This document shows positions 10,901-20,125 of a DNA stretch of 64,000 bases, piece after piece. The notes under the pieces were generated by a model. It saw nothing but the letters and a program-made list of their open reading frames with translations, was not told the DNA's origin and ran no database searches. The stretch is from Patiria miniata (Eukaryota; Echinodermata; Asteroidea; Valvatida; Asterinidae): contig NW_024037072.1 in the NCBI RefSeq assembly GCF_015706575.1, forward strand, positions 27,219,162 through 27,283,161, read 5' to 3'. The translations under genes and the position numbers were made by a program. Position 1 is the stretch's first letter. Each line of letters opens with the position of its first letter.

Positions 10901-12488
10901 TGTTTACATCGCATTCATTGCTGGTGCGTCGTTCTCGGTTACTGTGATATTGTCAGGATTGGGCATTTATGGTTTTAGGCAATTCCATCTGCGGGTGAGG
11001 AGTACACCGGATGAGGTTCGCAAACATACGCTGGCTAAAACAAATGAGAGAATTCTCTTGGCTGTTGTCATTCTGTTGTTTGTTGCATACCCAAGCTTAT
11101 CAGCTGTCATCATTAGCTTACTGCCTTCGGGATGTGTCACATTCTCATTGAATGAAAATGAAAATGTTACCGTTACTCGGCTCAGATCCGACTACTCCGT
11201 TGACTGTAACAGTAGTCAACATGTTGCATTTAACTACGCTGCCGAGGTTTCCGTGTCTTATGTCGTTGGTTTCCCGACTGTATTACTTATCATGTTGTGG
11301 TTACATCGTCGTAGACAAGCATCGAAGAAAAACGGTCATCAGCTTGAAACTGCTGATATCCAGGCACACGGTCTCGTTGACCAGCAGCCTTTACTTGATA
11401 CTGACGACACGGGCCCGTCTTGCAGTTACCATACTGCCAGTCATGCAGATCAGACTCATCCTAGTGATTCACTACATATGGAAGATGAAGAAATTGCACA
11501 TATCGGTGATTCTCTTGAACGACTTAGCTCCGAATTACCTCTTAAAGAATTAATCGAAGTAAGCTCAGAAAGCATTACCTGGGTGAGTTTCCTGGACGAG
11601 AACTACAAGGAGCAATATTGGTATTGGGAGATAGTAGAACTAGCTCGCAAAGTCCTCCAAGTCCTGTTCGTTCTGTTATTCGGTGCGGATGATCAATTCA
11701 TTCTCTTTGCGACCATTATCGTATCTGTTGCCTTTCTAATCGCCCACGCTTACTTGAAGCCAATGAAGGATGCCGCAGAGCACCGTATTCAGATGTGGTC
11801 CTTGACTACCATCTTTTTGAATCTACTGGCGGCATCCTTGCTTGTATTACCCAGCGAAGATGGCCATACCGATGACAGTGATGCAAGGAAGGAATTTCTG
11901 GCAGTATTTCTTGTCCTGCTTAACATCAGCATCTTTGTAATCGTGGCAGGTATGTATTTTGATTTTCTATCGCGCGACATAGTTGCGGTTTGCAAAGTCT
12001 TTCGGTCTTTGTCATTTACAATAAGTTAACAACTTTCAAATGAAGCAGCTTTCCTAAACACAATTTTTGGCTAAATTGGTAGGTACTTTCTACAGTTACT
12101 TATAACATTTTTGATTTAGTCTTCTTCTTTTTTTCGTCATTTAACTTGCAGCCGTATTATAGTGGCCCACACAAATATTTTGTCTTAAAAATCCGACTGT
12201 TTGATCAATTTGATCTTCCCCCTCGTGAGCATATCTGTGTATTATTTGGTTTGTGTTCACATATTTATTTTTTTAGTGAGTTCCATCCACGTGTGTCTGA
12301 AGGTTCTATCCCAAACGGCGTGTTGTAGCTACACTGCAGCATGTTTCTGTCACATACGTCGTTGTCTTGCACCAAGCCATCATCGCACACAGGAGAAACA
12401 TCGCGACGATACTGAGCCAACGACAACTCTGATAAGTGGAGTACCTATTGAAGATCGGAGAAACAATAACGAGTGCCGTACTGTCTAG
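1911..12488 (+). CDS. LRR-GCC2/GCC3 multi-pass membrane receptor, copy 1 (3' part)
   Basis: Spliced gene whose 5' end lies before the window. Proposed exons: 1911-1982, 2705-2776, 3207-3350, 5164-5244, 5664-5735, 6202-6255, 8941-9122, 10036-11949 and 12340-12488. Every junction is AG/GT, phase 2 through the LRR part and phase 1 around the large exon, and the frame stays open throughout. The product would be an ectodomain of LRRs, a Cys-rich GCC2/GCC3 (ephrin-receptor-like) region, then about seven or eight hydrophobic helices and a short basic tail. By architecture it should be a surface receptor; ligand and signalling partner cannot be read from sequence. A near-identical second copy begins at 30,868. 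Exon boundaries are by eye and the last exon is the least certain. Confidence 0.85.
2240..2590 (-). repeat. tRNA-derived SINE
   Basis: On the minus strand a tRNA-like head has a box-B motif GGTTCGAATCCCGG (about 2,513-2,530) downstream of GCGCTCGCCTCTCACC. A GC-rich body follows, and the element ends in a short ATT-repeat tail near 2,245. The same SINE sits at the same intron position in copy 2 (50.18-50.53 kb), so it predates the gene duplication. A deleted relative lies inside the Polinton at about 30,065-30,215. The large open frames across it are shadows on a SINE. Confidence 0.85.
2705..2776 (+). CDS. Copy 1 LRR exon (72 nt)
   Basis: Bounded by CTCTTGCAG and GTAAGTGAG. In phase 2 it reads YLGINKISSLPEDLFDNI then TILHT, a canonical LRR (LxxNxIxxLPxxLFxxL). 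It is identical at the nucleotide level to the copy 2 exon at 50,639-50,710. Confidence 0.88.
3207..3350 (+). CDS. Copy 1 double LRR exon (144 nt)
   Basis: Bounded by TTTCTTTCAG and GTAAGATG. It reads DLSKNNLSSFPAELLKTQ followed by LYLQLNYIKELRKGMFDG, so two consecutive 24-residue LRRs are fused in one exon, twice the usual exon unit of this gene. The copy 2 equivalent is 57,518-57,661, with three amino-acid differences (Thr/Ser, His/Tyr, Phe/Leu). Confidence 0.9.
3568..3992. mobile_element. MITE with TAA target duplication, copy 1 only
   Basis: A 425-bp insertion bounded by GGCGAGCC and its exact reverse complement GGCTCGCC, flanked on both sides by TAA (3,565-3,567 and 3,993-3,995). The empty site survives in copy 2 at about 57,868, where AGCTAAACAT is uninterrupted. 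A 3-bp TAA duplication with short TIRs is typical of PIF/Harbinger-type MITEs. It must have inserted after the gene duplication. Confidence 0.85.
4000..4080 (+). repeat. tRNA-like SINE fragment
   Basis: Contains a box-B-like arm, GGGTGCGAGTCCCACCC, preceded by AGAAGGTCGT. No matching box-A half or cloverleaf can be drawn, so a functional tRNA is unlikely. The same fragment occurs in copy 2 near 57,880-57,952. Confidence 0.45.
5164..5244 (+). CDS. Copy 1 LRR exon (81 nt)
   Basis: Bounded by TTATGGCAG and GTAAGTCT. In phase 2 it reads HLFHNKLTSHGLGEHPFA and onward, a degenerate LRR keeping LxLxxNxL. Copy 2 has the equivalent at 59,020-59,100 with a His/Gln change in the first codon. Confidence 0.75.
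5664..5735 (+). CDS. Copy 1 LRR-like exon with cysteines
   Basis: Bounded by TTTTTCAG and GTAAGACA. It reads SLYRNYFDKICNSAWQDLGQ then NCNV: an LRR-like start (LYRNYF) running into two cysteines, as expected near the C-terminal end of an LRR array. The copy 2 equivalent is 59,518-59,589, with one silent difference. Confidence 0.75.
6202..6255 (+). CDS. Copy 1 short linker exon (54 nt)
   Basis: Bounded by ATCTTCAG and GTATGTAT. It reads SLDNTLKVVPFTRVDLN, a short LRR-like piece joining the LRR array to the Cys-rich exon, with phases that fit both neighbours. Copy 2 equivalent: 60,070-60,123, with an Asp/Glu change. Confidence 0.65.
7650..8128. repeat. Foldback interspersed repeat in intron
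   Basis: ATGGTTGCAGACCAGTAAAT near 7,653 is mirrored by TTTACTGGTCTGCTACCAT near 8,108, giving a roughly 475-bp element with TIRs of about 20 bp. The body is unique apart from copy 2 (about 61.50-61.98 kb). Open frames across it differ between the two copies and show no protein signature. Confidence 0.6.
8455..8830. repeat. Composite MITE-like repeat
   Basis: Begins with GCGTTGCGTGTAGCGCG and ends in a near palindrome with CTAGCCTCCCTCGGTGATCC and GGATCATCTCGGGAGGCTAG arms. It is related to 49.33-49.69 kb and 1.54-1.77 kb. The copy 2 counterpart (62.33-62.65 kb) has lost about 40 bp from the palindrome centre, a common fate of hairpin-forming DNA. Confidence 0.7.
8941..9122 (+). CDS. Copy 1 GCC2/GCC3-type Cys-rich exon
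   Basis: A 182-nt exon between ATCTTTTCAG and GTATGTCT, entering in phase 2 and leaving in phase 1. It encodes a spacer with NQCGFSCKH, then FNCTSCSQGTYGG and CKPCPPG. The spacing CxxCxxGTYxxxxxxxCxxCPPG is the hallmark of GCC2/GCC3 (ephrin-receptor-like) repeats. It splices directly to the large exon at 10,036. The copy 2 equivalent at 62,761-62,942 differs at four amino acids and one silent site. Confidence 0.88.
9389..9945. repeat. Foldback array of CCGAAGGTTCGATAGT-type units
   Basis: The left half repeats CCGAAGGTTCGATAGT-like 16-19-bp units; the right half carries the same unit in reverse (CGGACTATCGAACCTTCGG). The whole can fold back on itself over about 550 bp. It is intronic, just upstream of the large membrane exon, and recurs in copy 2 from about 63,595 to the window end. 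A terminal-repeat-like GATAGCCCGA near 9,388 pairs with TCGGGC at the right end. Confidence 0.8.
10036..11949 (+). CDS. Copy 1 large exon: Cys-rich region plus multi-pass membrane module
   Basis: Acceptor TTCTTCCAG, donor AG/GTATGTAT; both phase 1. The exon continues the GCC2/GCC3 Cys-rich region (CKQCNKGTY, CTVCPTGTN, CFSCPKKGIDC, CTQCQAGSY). The first membrane helix (about 10,590-10,670) follows, then further hydrophobic stretches near 10,900, 11,050, 11,250, 11,650-11,757, 11,800 and 11,900, so seven or eight passes. A hydrophilic Ser/Asp/His-rich loop (about 11,310-11,570) sits between helices. The motif NYKEQYWYWEIVELARK before the later helices resembles a Tyr/Trp-Glu-Arg-Lys stretch that I associate with Cys-rich multi-pass proteins of protists and invertebrates; that comparison is from memory. 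Without splicing, the frame would run on to a stop at 12,029. No GPCR DRY or NPxxY motif is seen. Confidence 0.88.
12340..12488 (+). CDS. Copy 1 probable terminal exon (cytoplasmic tail)
   Basis: Preceded by CTACACTGCAG. With the phase-1 donor at 11,949 it reads ACFCHIRRCLAPSHHRTQEK and onward to a TAG at 12,486-12,488. That places a Cys/Arg-rich juxtamembrane stretch directly after the last hydrophobic helix, then a charged 45-residue tail. The alternative is read-through of the previous exon to 12,029, giving a different 26-residue tail. The fit of frame and charge favours the spliced form. Confidence 0.6.
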
Positions 12489-12599
12489 GAATTGCATTGT
12501 ATTTTCCCCTCCAACATCGAAAAAATGATGAATTGAGAATAACTAGGCTGTGAAGTTTGGTCAGAGTATTTGATGGCCGTCCTTATTAGTGGATAAAAA

Positions 12600-12600
12600 T

Positions 12601-12645
<45 letters not shown>

Positions 12646-12672
12646 GGGATGATGATGATGACGATGATGATC
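12600..12672 (+). repeat. (GAT)n microsatellite
   Basis: More than twenty GAT/ATG triplets in a row with a few interruptions (GGG, ACG). Poly-Ser or poly-Ile open frames across it are artefacts. Confidence 0.95.
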
Positions 12673-12719
12673 CTGTCTGCAAACATGGGGACTTTTTGTA
12701 GTTTGAGAAAAGTTCGTTT

Positions 12720-14110
12720 TGACTTGGACGGATAATGATTGTAGCATTGACAAAGGTGGAAACCTTGCATCAGAAGAAATAGTTAAATGACTTATGGAAT
12801 AACCCTTTATTACTTTATATTAGAAATAGTTAAATGCATGTATTGGTTTAGAAAATATCTGTTTTCAATTGTTTGTATAGTACAAACTTCGTGGCCTCTC
12901 TGAATGTTTTTATCATAATCTAGTTTTAATACTTTAACAGCTACAATGTTTCTTTGTTTACCAGGCAGCTCTGTTTCTAATTATTATATAAACTTAAAAT
13001 GTCAAACTTTAATCTTTTACGCAGAATTGTCGACTAGTTTTGTATAACCAGTGGTTTTTGTAGCTCAATTCCTTGGTACTAAATAGTGAATTTTAAGAGC
13101 AAAATGGGGACGCTGATAAAAGCAGAAATGAGACAGTAAAAAGAGGCTCAACCGGGATAGACAAAATATGTATTGCGACAGGCAAACAAAAAGCCTGGCT
13201 ACACGCCTGGTATTCATAACCTTTTTGTCATAATCTAGTTTGAATACTAATAGCTAAAAGGGTAAATTGTCAACCAGTAATAAGAGAAGTGTCTAATGTT
13301 TCTTTGTCTACAGGGTAGCTCTATTTTTAATTAATATATTTTTTTTTCAAATACTTAATGGAGAAAACACTAATCTTGTACACACAGTTTTCGACTTGTG
13401 TTTTGCAGTGGTTTTTGTAGCACAAATTAAAGAGTGCTAAATAGTGGGTGAAAGACGCACACAAGCTTAAAAAACCCTCATATTTAAGATCTTACCTTGG
13501 GTATAGTTAATGAATGATTAACGTATTGATGAACAAATGACGTCTCCATAGGAAAGAAAACAAAGAAAAAAACAAGAACATACCGTTTGGTATCAGTTTT
13601 GTATTTACTTAGAAAAACAAAATGATGATGTTATATTTTTCTTATTGGGAGTGGGTTAAATTCATTAAGTGTTTGCATACAAAATGAGTACAAAATGTAC
13701 TGTAGATTTGTGGCGAAAAGATTTTTAGCATTGACAAAGGCTAAAACCTTGAATCTGAAGAAAGAGTTACATGACTTATGGAATAACATTTTGCTATATT
13801 ATATTGAATATGTATATTTGTTTTACGCAACGTATGGTGATTATATGATGACAATAATTAGAAAATTGAATTTAGTCGCTGGGAATCTCTTTATCATTAG
13901 TAAGTTTCAGTACTTTCATAAGGAAAAGTGAGTAGTAATGCATGTAGTGAGAAAGGTGTCTAATGACTCAGTGTACAATGACTCTGCTTTTAGTTATTTC
14001 AAGTACTTGTCTTAATGAGGTGTACATTAATGTTTTACTCATTATTGTCAAACGTAGTTTTGTACAGGCAATATTTTTATAGTTCAAATTTAATAGTGCA
14101 AAGTAGTGGT
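12720..14110 (+). repeat. Three diverged tandem repeats downstream of copy 1
   Basis: Three blocks, about 12,735-13,105, 13,215-13,450 and 13,715-14,110, share ordered landmarks: ATTGACAAAGG with ACCTTG, TGACTTATGGAATAAC, a TCTAATGTTTCTTTG-like segment, AGCTCTGTTTCTAATTA, and TGGTTTTTGTAGC followed by GTGCTAAATAGTG. They are AT-rich, heavily diverged and non-coding. They may be relics of repeated 3' ends of this gene family or an old tandem repeat. Confidence 0.6.
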
Positions 14111-15272
14111 TTAGATGAAAACAAAATAGCTAAGAAAGACGTATAAGTATGTTGCCTCGTATATATTGTGAATATGTCAAGAGGATGTGGTGCTTGTTTT
14201 TATTTTTGAAAATAAGTTGGGTTTTTTTCAGCATTTCAAAATGTAGTGTTTTAAATAATAGAGGCCAACAACTAAGGTTTGAAACCTTGATTGGGTTGCT
14301 CACTCAAATAGGCCTGCGCTGGCTTGTTCTCCATCCAAAGATGCCAACCGGTATACATTGTGAGAGCATGAGTGGATATCCATGATCCTTAACCCCAAAA
14401 AGTTTCATATAGTGGCTACGCATAAGGAAGTAATAGTGGGAAATAGTCACGATTGTTAAGTTTGTTAAATTAAAATATGACGATAAATATCCTAGGCCAA
14501 TTTCCCAAAATTTCGTCATATTTCAAATTTGTGTCACTAATCTTCAGTCATTAAATGGAATAATAGACGAATTGAATTGAACAGAGCTCCACGATTTCTT
14601 ATTGCTCTTCTTGTTAAAGTTATGTGCATTATAATGATACATAATTATTGATTTAAGAAATGTGAAAACCACTTTGTCCGCCTGGTGGCTCAGCTTGCCC
14701 AGCCCGCGGGATTCAGCCCGCGAATCGGCCCACTATTTGTTGGATGTTACCCGGAATCACATTTTTATCCTGGACAGTTTCAAAATAGAAAATGACTCAA
14801 ATGTTTGGACCCCAGTTGTGTATATTTCCAATGGGGCCGCTTACGCTTTCGCCTCACGGCCCTTATTTTCATAACTTATCATTCTCGGTTGAACAGGTCT
14901 ATTGTGAGATACAAACGTGGACGTACTTACGTTCGTGGTGGGTGAAGCTTAGGGGCGGAGCAAGCAAATCAGAGCTTTTCATTGGCTTGGACCAAACGAC
15001 TGTTTTCGTGTTTGTGCAAAACGCATGAACACTAGTAATGCTCTCGTTTACTCGTTTATCCGACCATCTGAACTGTGAACCCATTTCCTGTTAGAAACAA
15101 CAACCTATGAAGAAATACATACACCACTCAGTGCATGTGGTTTTGAAAGTAAAAGGATTGAGGAAGTACGATACAATGACGTTGTGGTACTTCCCCGCAA
15201 GAATTTTTGCGAAACAGAAATTCAGGGGCTAAACGGGAACTGAAATGTGAATAGTAAGTCCATTAATGTGCC
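14111..15272. other. Intergenic region; original upstream flank of receptor copy 2
   Basis: No gene is recognised. Before the Polinton inserted, this DNA was joined directly to the sequence at 30,826, so it should hold the promoter of receptor copy 2. I see no TATA box at a credible distance; a TGACGT motif lies near 15,178. A 70-residue open frame at 14,662 has no recognisable features. Confidence 0.4.
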
Positions 15273-15278
15273 TGTCTA
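15273..15278. repeat. Polinton target-site duplication, left (TGTCTA)
   Basis: TGTCTA directly abuts the left end and is repeated at 30,826-30,831 after the right end. Six-base duplications are characteristic of Polinton/Maverick integration. The last A may belong to either the duplication or the element end. Confidence 0.85.
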
Positions 15279-15474
15279 GTAGGTATAAGTGGGGGATACC
15301 AGACTTTGCCATAGGTCTGGGGGTAGTACAGGGCCAATGGGGAGAAGGGAGGGTACCAGACTTTACCCCCACCCGCCCCCTCCCAATGATCCCCTCTCCC
15401 TCCCCTCCCCCACCCCCGTCTCCACCCCCTCTTGCCCCCTCCCAATGATCTCCCTCCCAATATCTCAGTCTCAG
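15278..15474 (+). repeat. Polinton left TIR
   Basis: Pairs with 30,622-30,825 in reverse complement. The outer ~85 bp are almost identical. The inner half is a C-rich stretch with indels between the two ends, finishing at CAATATCTCAGTCTC. Proline-rich and glycine-rich open frames here are artefacts of the base composition. Confidence 0.92.
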
Positions 15475-15608
15475 CCCCAAGCCAAAACCGGGGACTAATA
15501 TCTCTCGTCTTGAAGATCTCTCTCTGTCCAGCTGGTGAGTCTGATTGCTTATAAATCTAAAAGTCTGACCTCTTAAAAAATTTAAAAAAATTATATTGAT
15601 ATATATAA

Positions 15609-15974
15609 ATGATGGATATGATTAAGCCAATCGTTAAGGGATTTTCTAGATGGAATAAAGCCACGCTGCGCGATGACGTCCAGCGATATAATGTACCGTA
15701 CAATCAAAATGTTGCTCTTACACGTAAAGTCTACATCAACGGGATAAAAAAATACAAAGCTCAATTTAGAAACTTGAGGAAAAAGAAACTACATGAGCTC
15801 AAACAGATTGTAGACGATTATGATCTAGAATATAACCCGTCGGGTTATAAAGGTCGATTTTTGAAAAAAGATATACTCTCGGCGATTCAAACTCTAGGCA
15901 ACCCGAGGATTTTCAAGAGGCTGAGTTCAGAGCGACGAGGAGATTTAGAAACAACTTCAGAAACTGGGAACTGA
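15609..15974 (+). CDS. Polinton SAP-like small protein
   Basis: 121 residues, very basic at the N-terminus. Residues ~60-95 (LHELKQIVDDYDLEYN, then a Lys-Lys-Asp-Ile helix) resemble the helix-turn-helix of SAP or Rho-N DNA-binding motifs. It lies directly upstream of PolB, so a replication accessory or the extreme N-terminal region of the polymerase gene are both possible. Treated as part of a fossil element. Confidence 0.45.
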   Translation: MMDMIKPIVKGFSRWNKATLRDDVQRYNVPYNQNVALTRKVYINGIKKYKAQFRNLRKKKLHELKQIVDDYDLEYNPSGYKGRFLKKDILSAIQTLGNPRIFKRLSSERRGDLETTSETGN

Positions 15975-16054
15975 TTCCTAGACTTTTTAACGACGATTTA
16001 GTCAAGTTTTTTGATACGCACAAAGATCAAATTGTAAATAAAATCAAGTCAGAA

Positions 16055-19000
16055 TTGAGAGAGCTGAGAGGTTTAAAAATGGAGCTCACAATCAAAATAA
16101 AATACGAAAAAACCAAACCGGATGGTACGATAGAAACGATCGAAGCTACACATTTTACCGATCAGAGAGTCGTTTTAAATCAGAGTCAAATAAACCAGGT
16201 TTTAAAAGAAGACATCGACCAGATATTTAAAAAGGACGAAAGGTATACGAATCAAGGATCGGGTTGGGTTTTAAAACAGATAATGGCGTTGTATATTAAC
16301 ATCAACAGGTTTAACCCCGTGAGAGGTAGTTCTTATATTGACCTACCAAAATGTATCAAACAGAAAACGGCAATGATTAACATTAAAAACAAAGACGACG
16401 AGTGTTTGAGATGGTGTTTGAGAGCTGCTCTTGGCTTGTATACGGATAAAGTAAAAAAAAAACATAAAAAACGATCCTAAATATAAAATTCATAAAGAAG
16501 AACCTGTTGTATACACCAAAGACGACGGACTCAAATTTAAAGGCGTAGACTTTCCAACACCGATCGACCAGATACCAAAGATAGAAAGACAAAATAATTT
16601 AACGATAAACGTATACGGTTATGAGGGGGAAATATATCCGTTATACGTGTCTAAAAACTACAAAGCAGAGTCACGGCCTATCGATCTGTTTTTGTTTTCT
16701 GAGGGCGACAAGCATCACTACTGCTGGATAAATAATTTTTCGAGATTGATTTACAACGTTACAAAACATAAAAGTAAGAAATATTTTTGTCGAAGGTGCC
16801 TGTGTCATTATAGAACGCAAGTAAAATTAGATAGACACATGACTGATTGTAACGGTATAGATACACATCCGTCAAAGATTGTATTTCCTACCGCTAAGCG
16901 AAAATATGTAAATAACGAGTGGATAGTCGACGAAAACGATGTGCCAATATTAGAATTTAAAAACTACAGGTTTAAACAAAAAGCACCGTTTGTAGTTTAC
17001 GCCGACTTTGAATCGATATTAGAAAAAAACTCGGACGCTAAAAAGGACAACACGCAAAAGACAAACATTCACAAAGCAAGCGGTTACTCGTTGGTAGTAG
17101 TTAGATGCGACGGCACCAATGCGTATCAAGAGACTTATAGAGGTAAAGATGCCGCATCAAAGTTTGTACATAAAATGTTAAAAATACAAAGCGACATAAA
17201 TTGCATATTTAAAAAAAACCAACCCATGAAATTTAACGCGCGAGCTAAAGAACATCATGATAAAACAAACACGTGTTGGATTTGCGAGAAACCAATTTAT
17301 CCCAATTACTCGAGCAACTGTCAGTGCCAGAAACCCAAAAAACCAAAAACAGAAAAACAAATAAAAGAACATCAGTACGAAAACAAAAATGGATTTACCG
17401 AGTATAAATGCCTCGACTGCAAAAAGAAAATCAACAAATTTAGAAAGGTGAGAGATCACTGCCACGTCACGGGTAGATATAGAGGTGCCGCGCACGCCTA
17501 CTGCAATCTAAAATTACAAGTTAAACCAGGTTTTACCCCCATACCGGTCGTCTTTCACAATCTGCAAAATTACGACGCTCACTTGATCATGCAGAGTATT
17601 TCAGAATACGATGACAAGGAAATACAAGTTATCGCTAGAAATTCGAAAAGTATATTTCGTTTTCGATCGGAAATATGCGATTTATAGACTCGTTTAATTT
17701 TATGGCGTCTTCGTTAGATAGATTATCTAAAGCTTGTCCGAGAGAGTCGTTGAAACTACTCAGAGAACATTTTAATCGTCAAAATATCGACTCGTTGTTA
17801 CAAAAAGGAGTTTATCCGTATGAATACATGGACTCGTTTGACAGATTTCAAGAGACCAGCCTACCTCCCATCGAACAATTTTACAGCAGCCTTAAAGACG
17901 AAAATATATCGCGAGAGGACTACGACAGAGCTAAACTGACGTGGAACGAGTTTAAGGTTAAAAACATGGGGGAATATCACGATTTGTACGTCACTACCGA
18001 TACGTTATTACTGGCATGCGTATTTGAAAACTTTAGGAAAACGTGTATTACAAACTACGCGTTAGATCCTGCTAATTACTACACAGCACCAGGATTGTCG
18101 TGGGATGCCTTGTTAAAACACTCTGAAGTTAAACTCGAACTATTGCAAGACGTAGACAAACATTTATTTTTTGAAAAGGCAAAAAGAGGTGGTATCTCGA
18201 GCGTGGGTGGTATGAGATACCACAAAGCCAACAACAAATACCTACCCGACCATAACCCAAACGAGCCGTCGAGTTACATCACCTACCTCGATGCAAACAA
18301 TCTGTACGGCTGGGCCATGAGTCAATACCTGCCGTACAAAGACTTTAAATGGGCGTCTACAAAAACGTTTACTGAGTCCAAGATATTATCTCTCAGGAAA
18401 ACGTCAAACACCGGTTACTGCTTTGAAGTAGACCTCGATTACCCGAACAATCTCCACGACCTGCACAACGATTACCCCCTAGCGCCAGAAAATATCGTCA
18501 TACCAAAAGAATGGATGTCTAATTATCAAAACGAGTTATTGGATACCGAACCTAGTAGCAACGTGCAAACTTAACGTGTACCCTTAATCCTAAACAAAAA
18601 TAAGTTTTGCACTACGTCACGTTGCAGTTGTATCTCAAACTCGGCTTGAAACTTAAAAAGGTACATCGAGTGCTGCAATTTAAACAAGCGCCTTGGATGG
18701 CATCTTACATAGACAAAAACACGCAACTCCGAACAAAGGCGACCTCTGATTTTGAGAAAGACTTTTTTAAACTGATGAATAACAGCGTGTTTGGTAAGAC
18801 GATGGAAAACGTCAGAAACCGGATCGACGGTTACCTACTCAGAGACAGTAACGATGACGATCGAGATAAATACGAAAAAATTATACAGAAACCGAGCTAC
18901 AAAACGACGACGTCAGTTTCAGAATGCAAATTGTCATTTGTCGAAATGTACAAGACTTAAACCGTGTTAAACAAACCGATCTATTGCGGAGTGAGTATCT

Positions 19001-19563
19001 TGGATCTTTCAAAGACGCTGATGTACGATTTTTATTACAACCATTTGAAAGACAAGTACAAAGATAAAATCAGGTTGATGTACACAGATACAGACAGTTT
19101 GGTACTCGTAGTGCACACTGACGACGTATACAAAGATATGCAGCAAAACGGGCAACAATACGACCTTTCGAATTATCCGACGGATCATCCTTTGTACGAT
19201 CCAACCAATAAGAAAGTCATCGGTAAATTTAAAGACGAGTTTGGAGGTAAAATAATCAAAGAAGTTGTTTGTATAAGACCTAAAATGTACTCCATTTTAA
19301 CCGCTGACATCAACTTGAAAAAAGCCAAGGGAGTCACAAAATCGGTCAACTCTAAGAAATTAAAACACCGACACTATTACGACTGCATCTTAAACAAGAA
19401 ATCTCACTACGAAACCATGACTCACATTAGGTCAGAAAATCATATCCTTTACACCGTATCTCAAAATAAACTATCGTTGAGTCCGTTGGACACAAAGAGG
19501 TACATTTTACCGGATGGAGTACACACGCTCGCTTATGGTCACCGCAATCTAGATATTAATTAG
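16055..19563 (+). pseudogene. polB: Polinton family-B DNA polymerase (PolB), broken
   Basis: Replication polymerase of the element. Recognisable in order: the N-terminal region with GSSYIDLPKCI and DDECLRWCLRAAL typical of Polinton PolB; a CxxC...HxxxxC zinc-finger-like stretch; exonuclease motifs YADFES, LQNYDAH and YHDLYVTTDTLLLA; polymerase motif A (DANNLYGWAM), motif B ([14 protein letters not shown]) and motif C (YTDTDS). Catalytic motifs are conserved, but the gene is spread over several frames with about four breaks, so it is a fossil. Codon use and the AT-rich composition match the rest of the element. Confidence 0.93.
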
Positions 19564-20125
19564 GTGGTAAGTGCGTGTCCTCGGGTACGACTTGAAGCTC
19601 TTGTCTCACAAAACTCCTTTTTGGGCCGTTTTGAAGGTAATAAAGAGTAGGACCCGTCGTGACTTTTTTACCTTCAATTATTTTAAATTGACTCGTTCTT
19701 TTTTCCACGTTGAAGATGTCTACGCTCCAAATGGGATCCGTGGCTCTTCTCGAGGTTCCACCCTCTTGCTCGCCCGGGTAATATAAATATCTAACCATGG
19801 CGTCTTGCGGTTAATTCTGCTATTTTGTTTTAACGGGGTAAGCCGGCGATTGTCGGACCTGTTCTAGTTTAACCGCCTCTGACGGCGCTTTAGCTATTAA
19901 TCTTGTCGTTTCGTCGTTTATAGCCTTGATCACGCTGGGTAATCGCTCGACCCATTGCGTGTTTCTACTCTCGGGACTTAACATTTCTTGAGCGTACTGA
20001 TGACCAAACAGTCTCTCGGCTAGCGTTCGATTAGATCTATCAAGGGCGAAAGAAAAGAGGTGGTCATTACCCACAATCCTAGTAGTATATCGGCTGGGCA
20101 AACGCTGAGAGTTAAGTTTCCTCAA
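19556..20125 (-). pseudogene. int: Polinton retroviral-type integrase, C-terminal remnant
   Basis: Minus-strand peptides include FNRTLAE-like SNRTLAERLFGHQY, WVERLPSVIKAIND and the C-terminal RATDPIWSVDIFNVE. These match the end of the rve core and the chromodomain-like tail of Polinton integrases. The N-terminal zinc region and the catalytic core are not seen, so it is a partial, broken fossil. Its 5' side meets the capsid gene head to head. Confidence 0.82.

Noticed and set aside
15228-15500. Gly-, Pro- and Arg-rich open frames on both strands
   Set aside because: These fall in the C-rich Polinton TIR (same at 30,515-30,830) and reflect base composition only.
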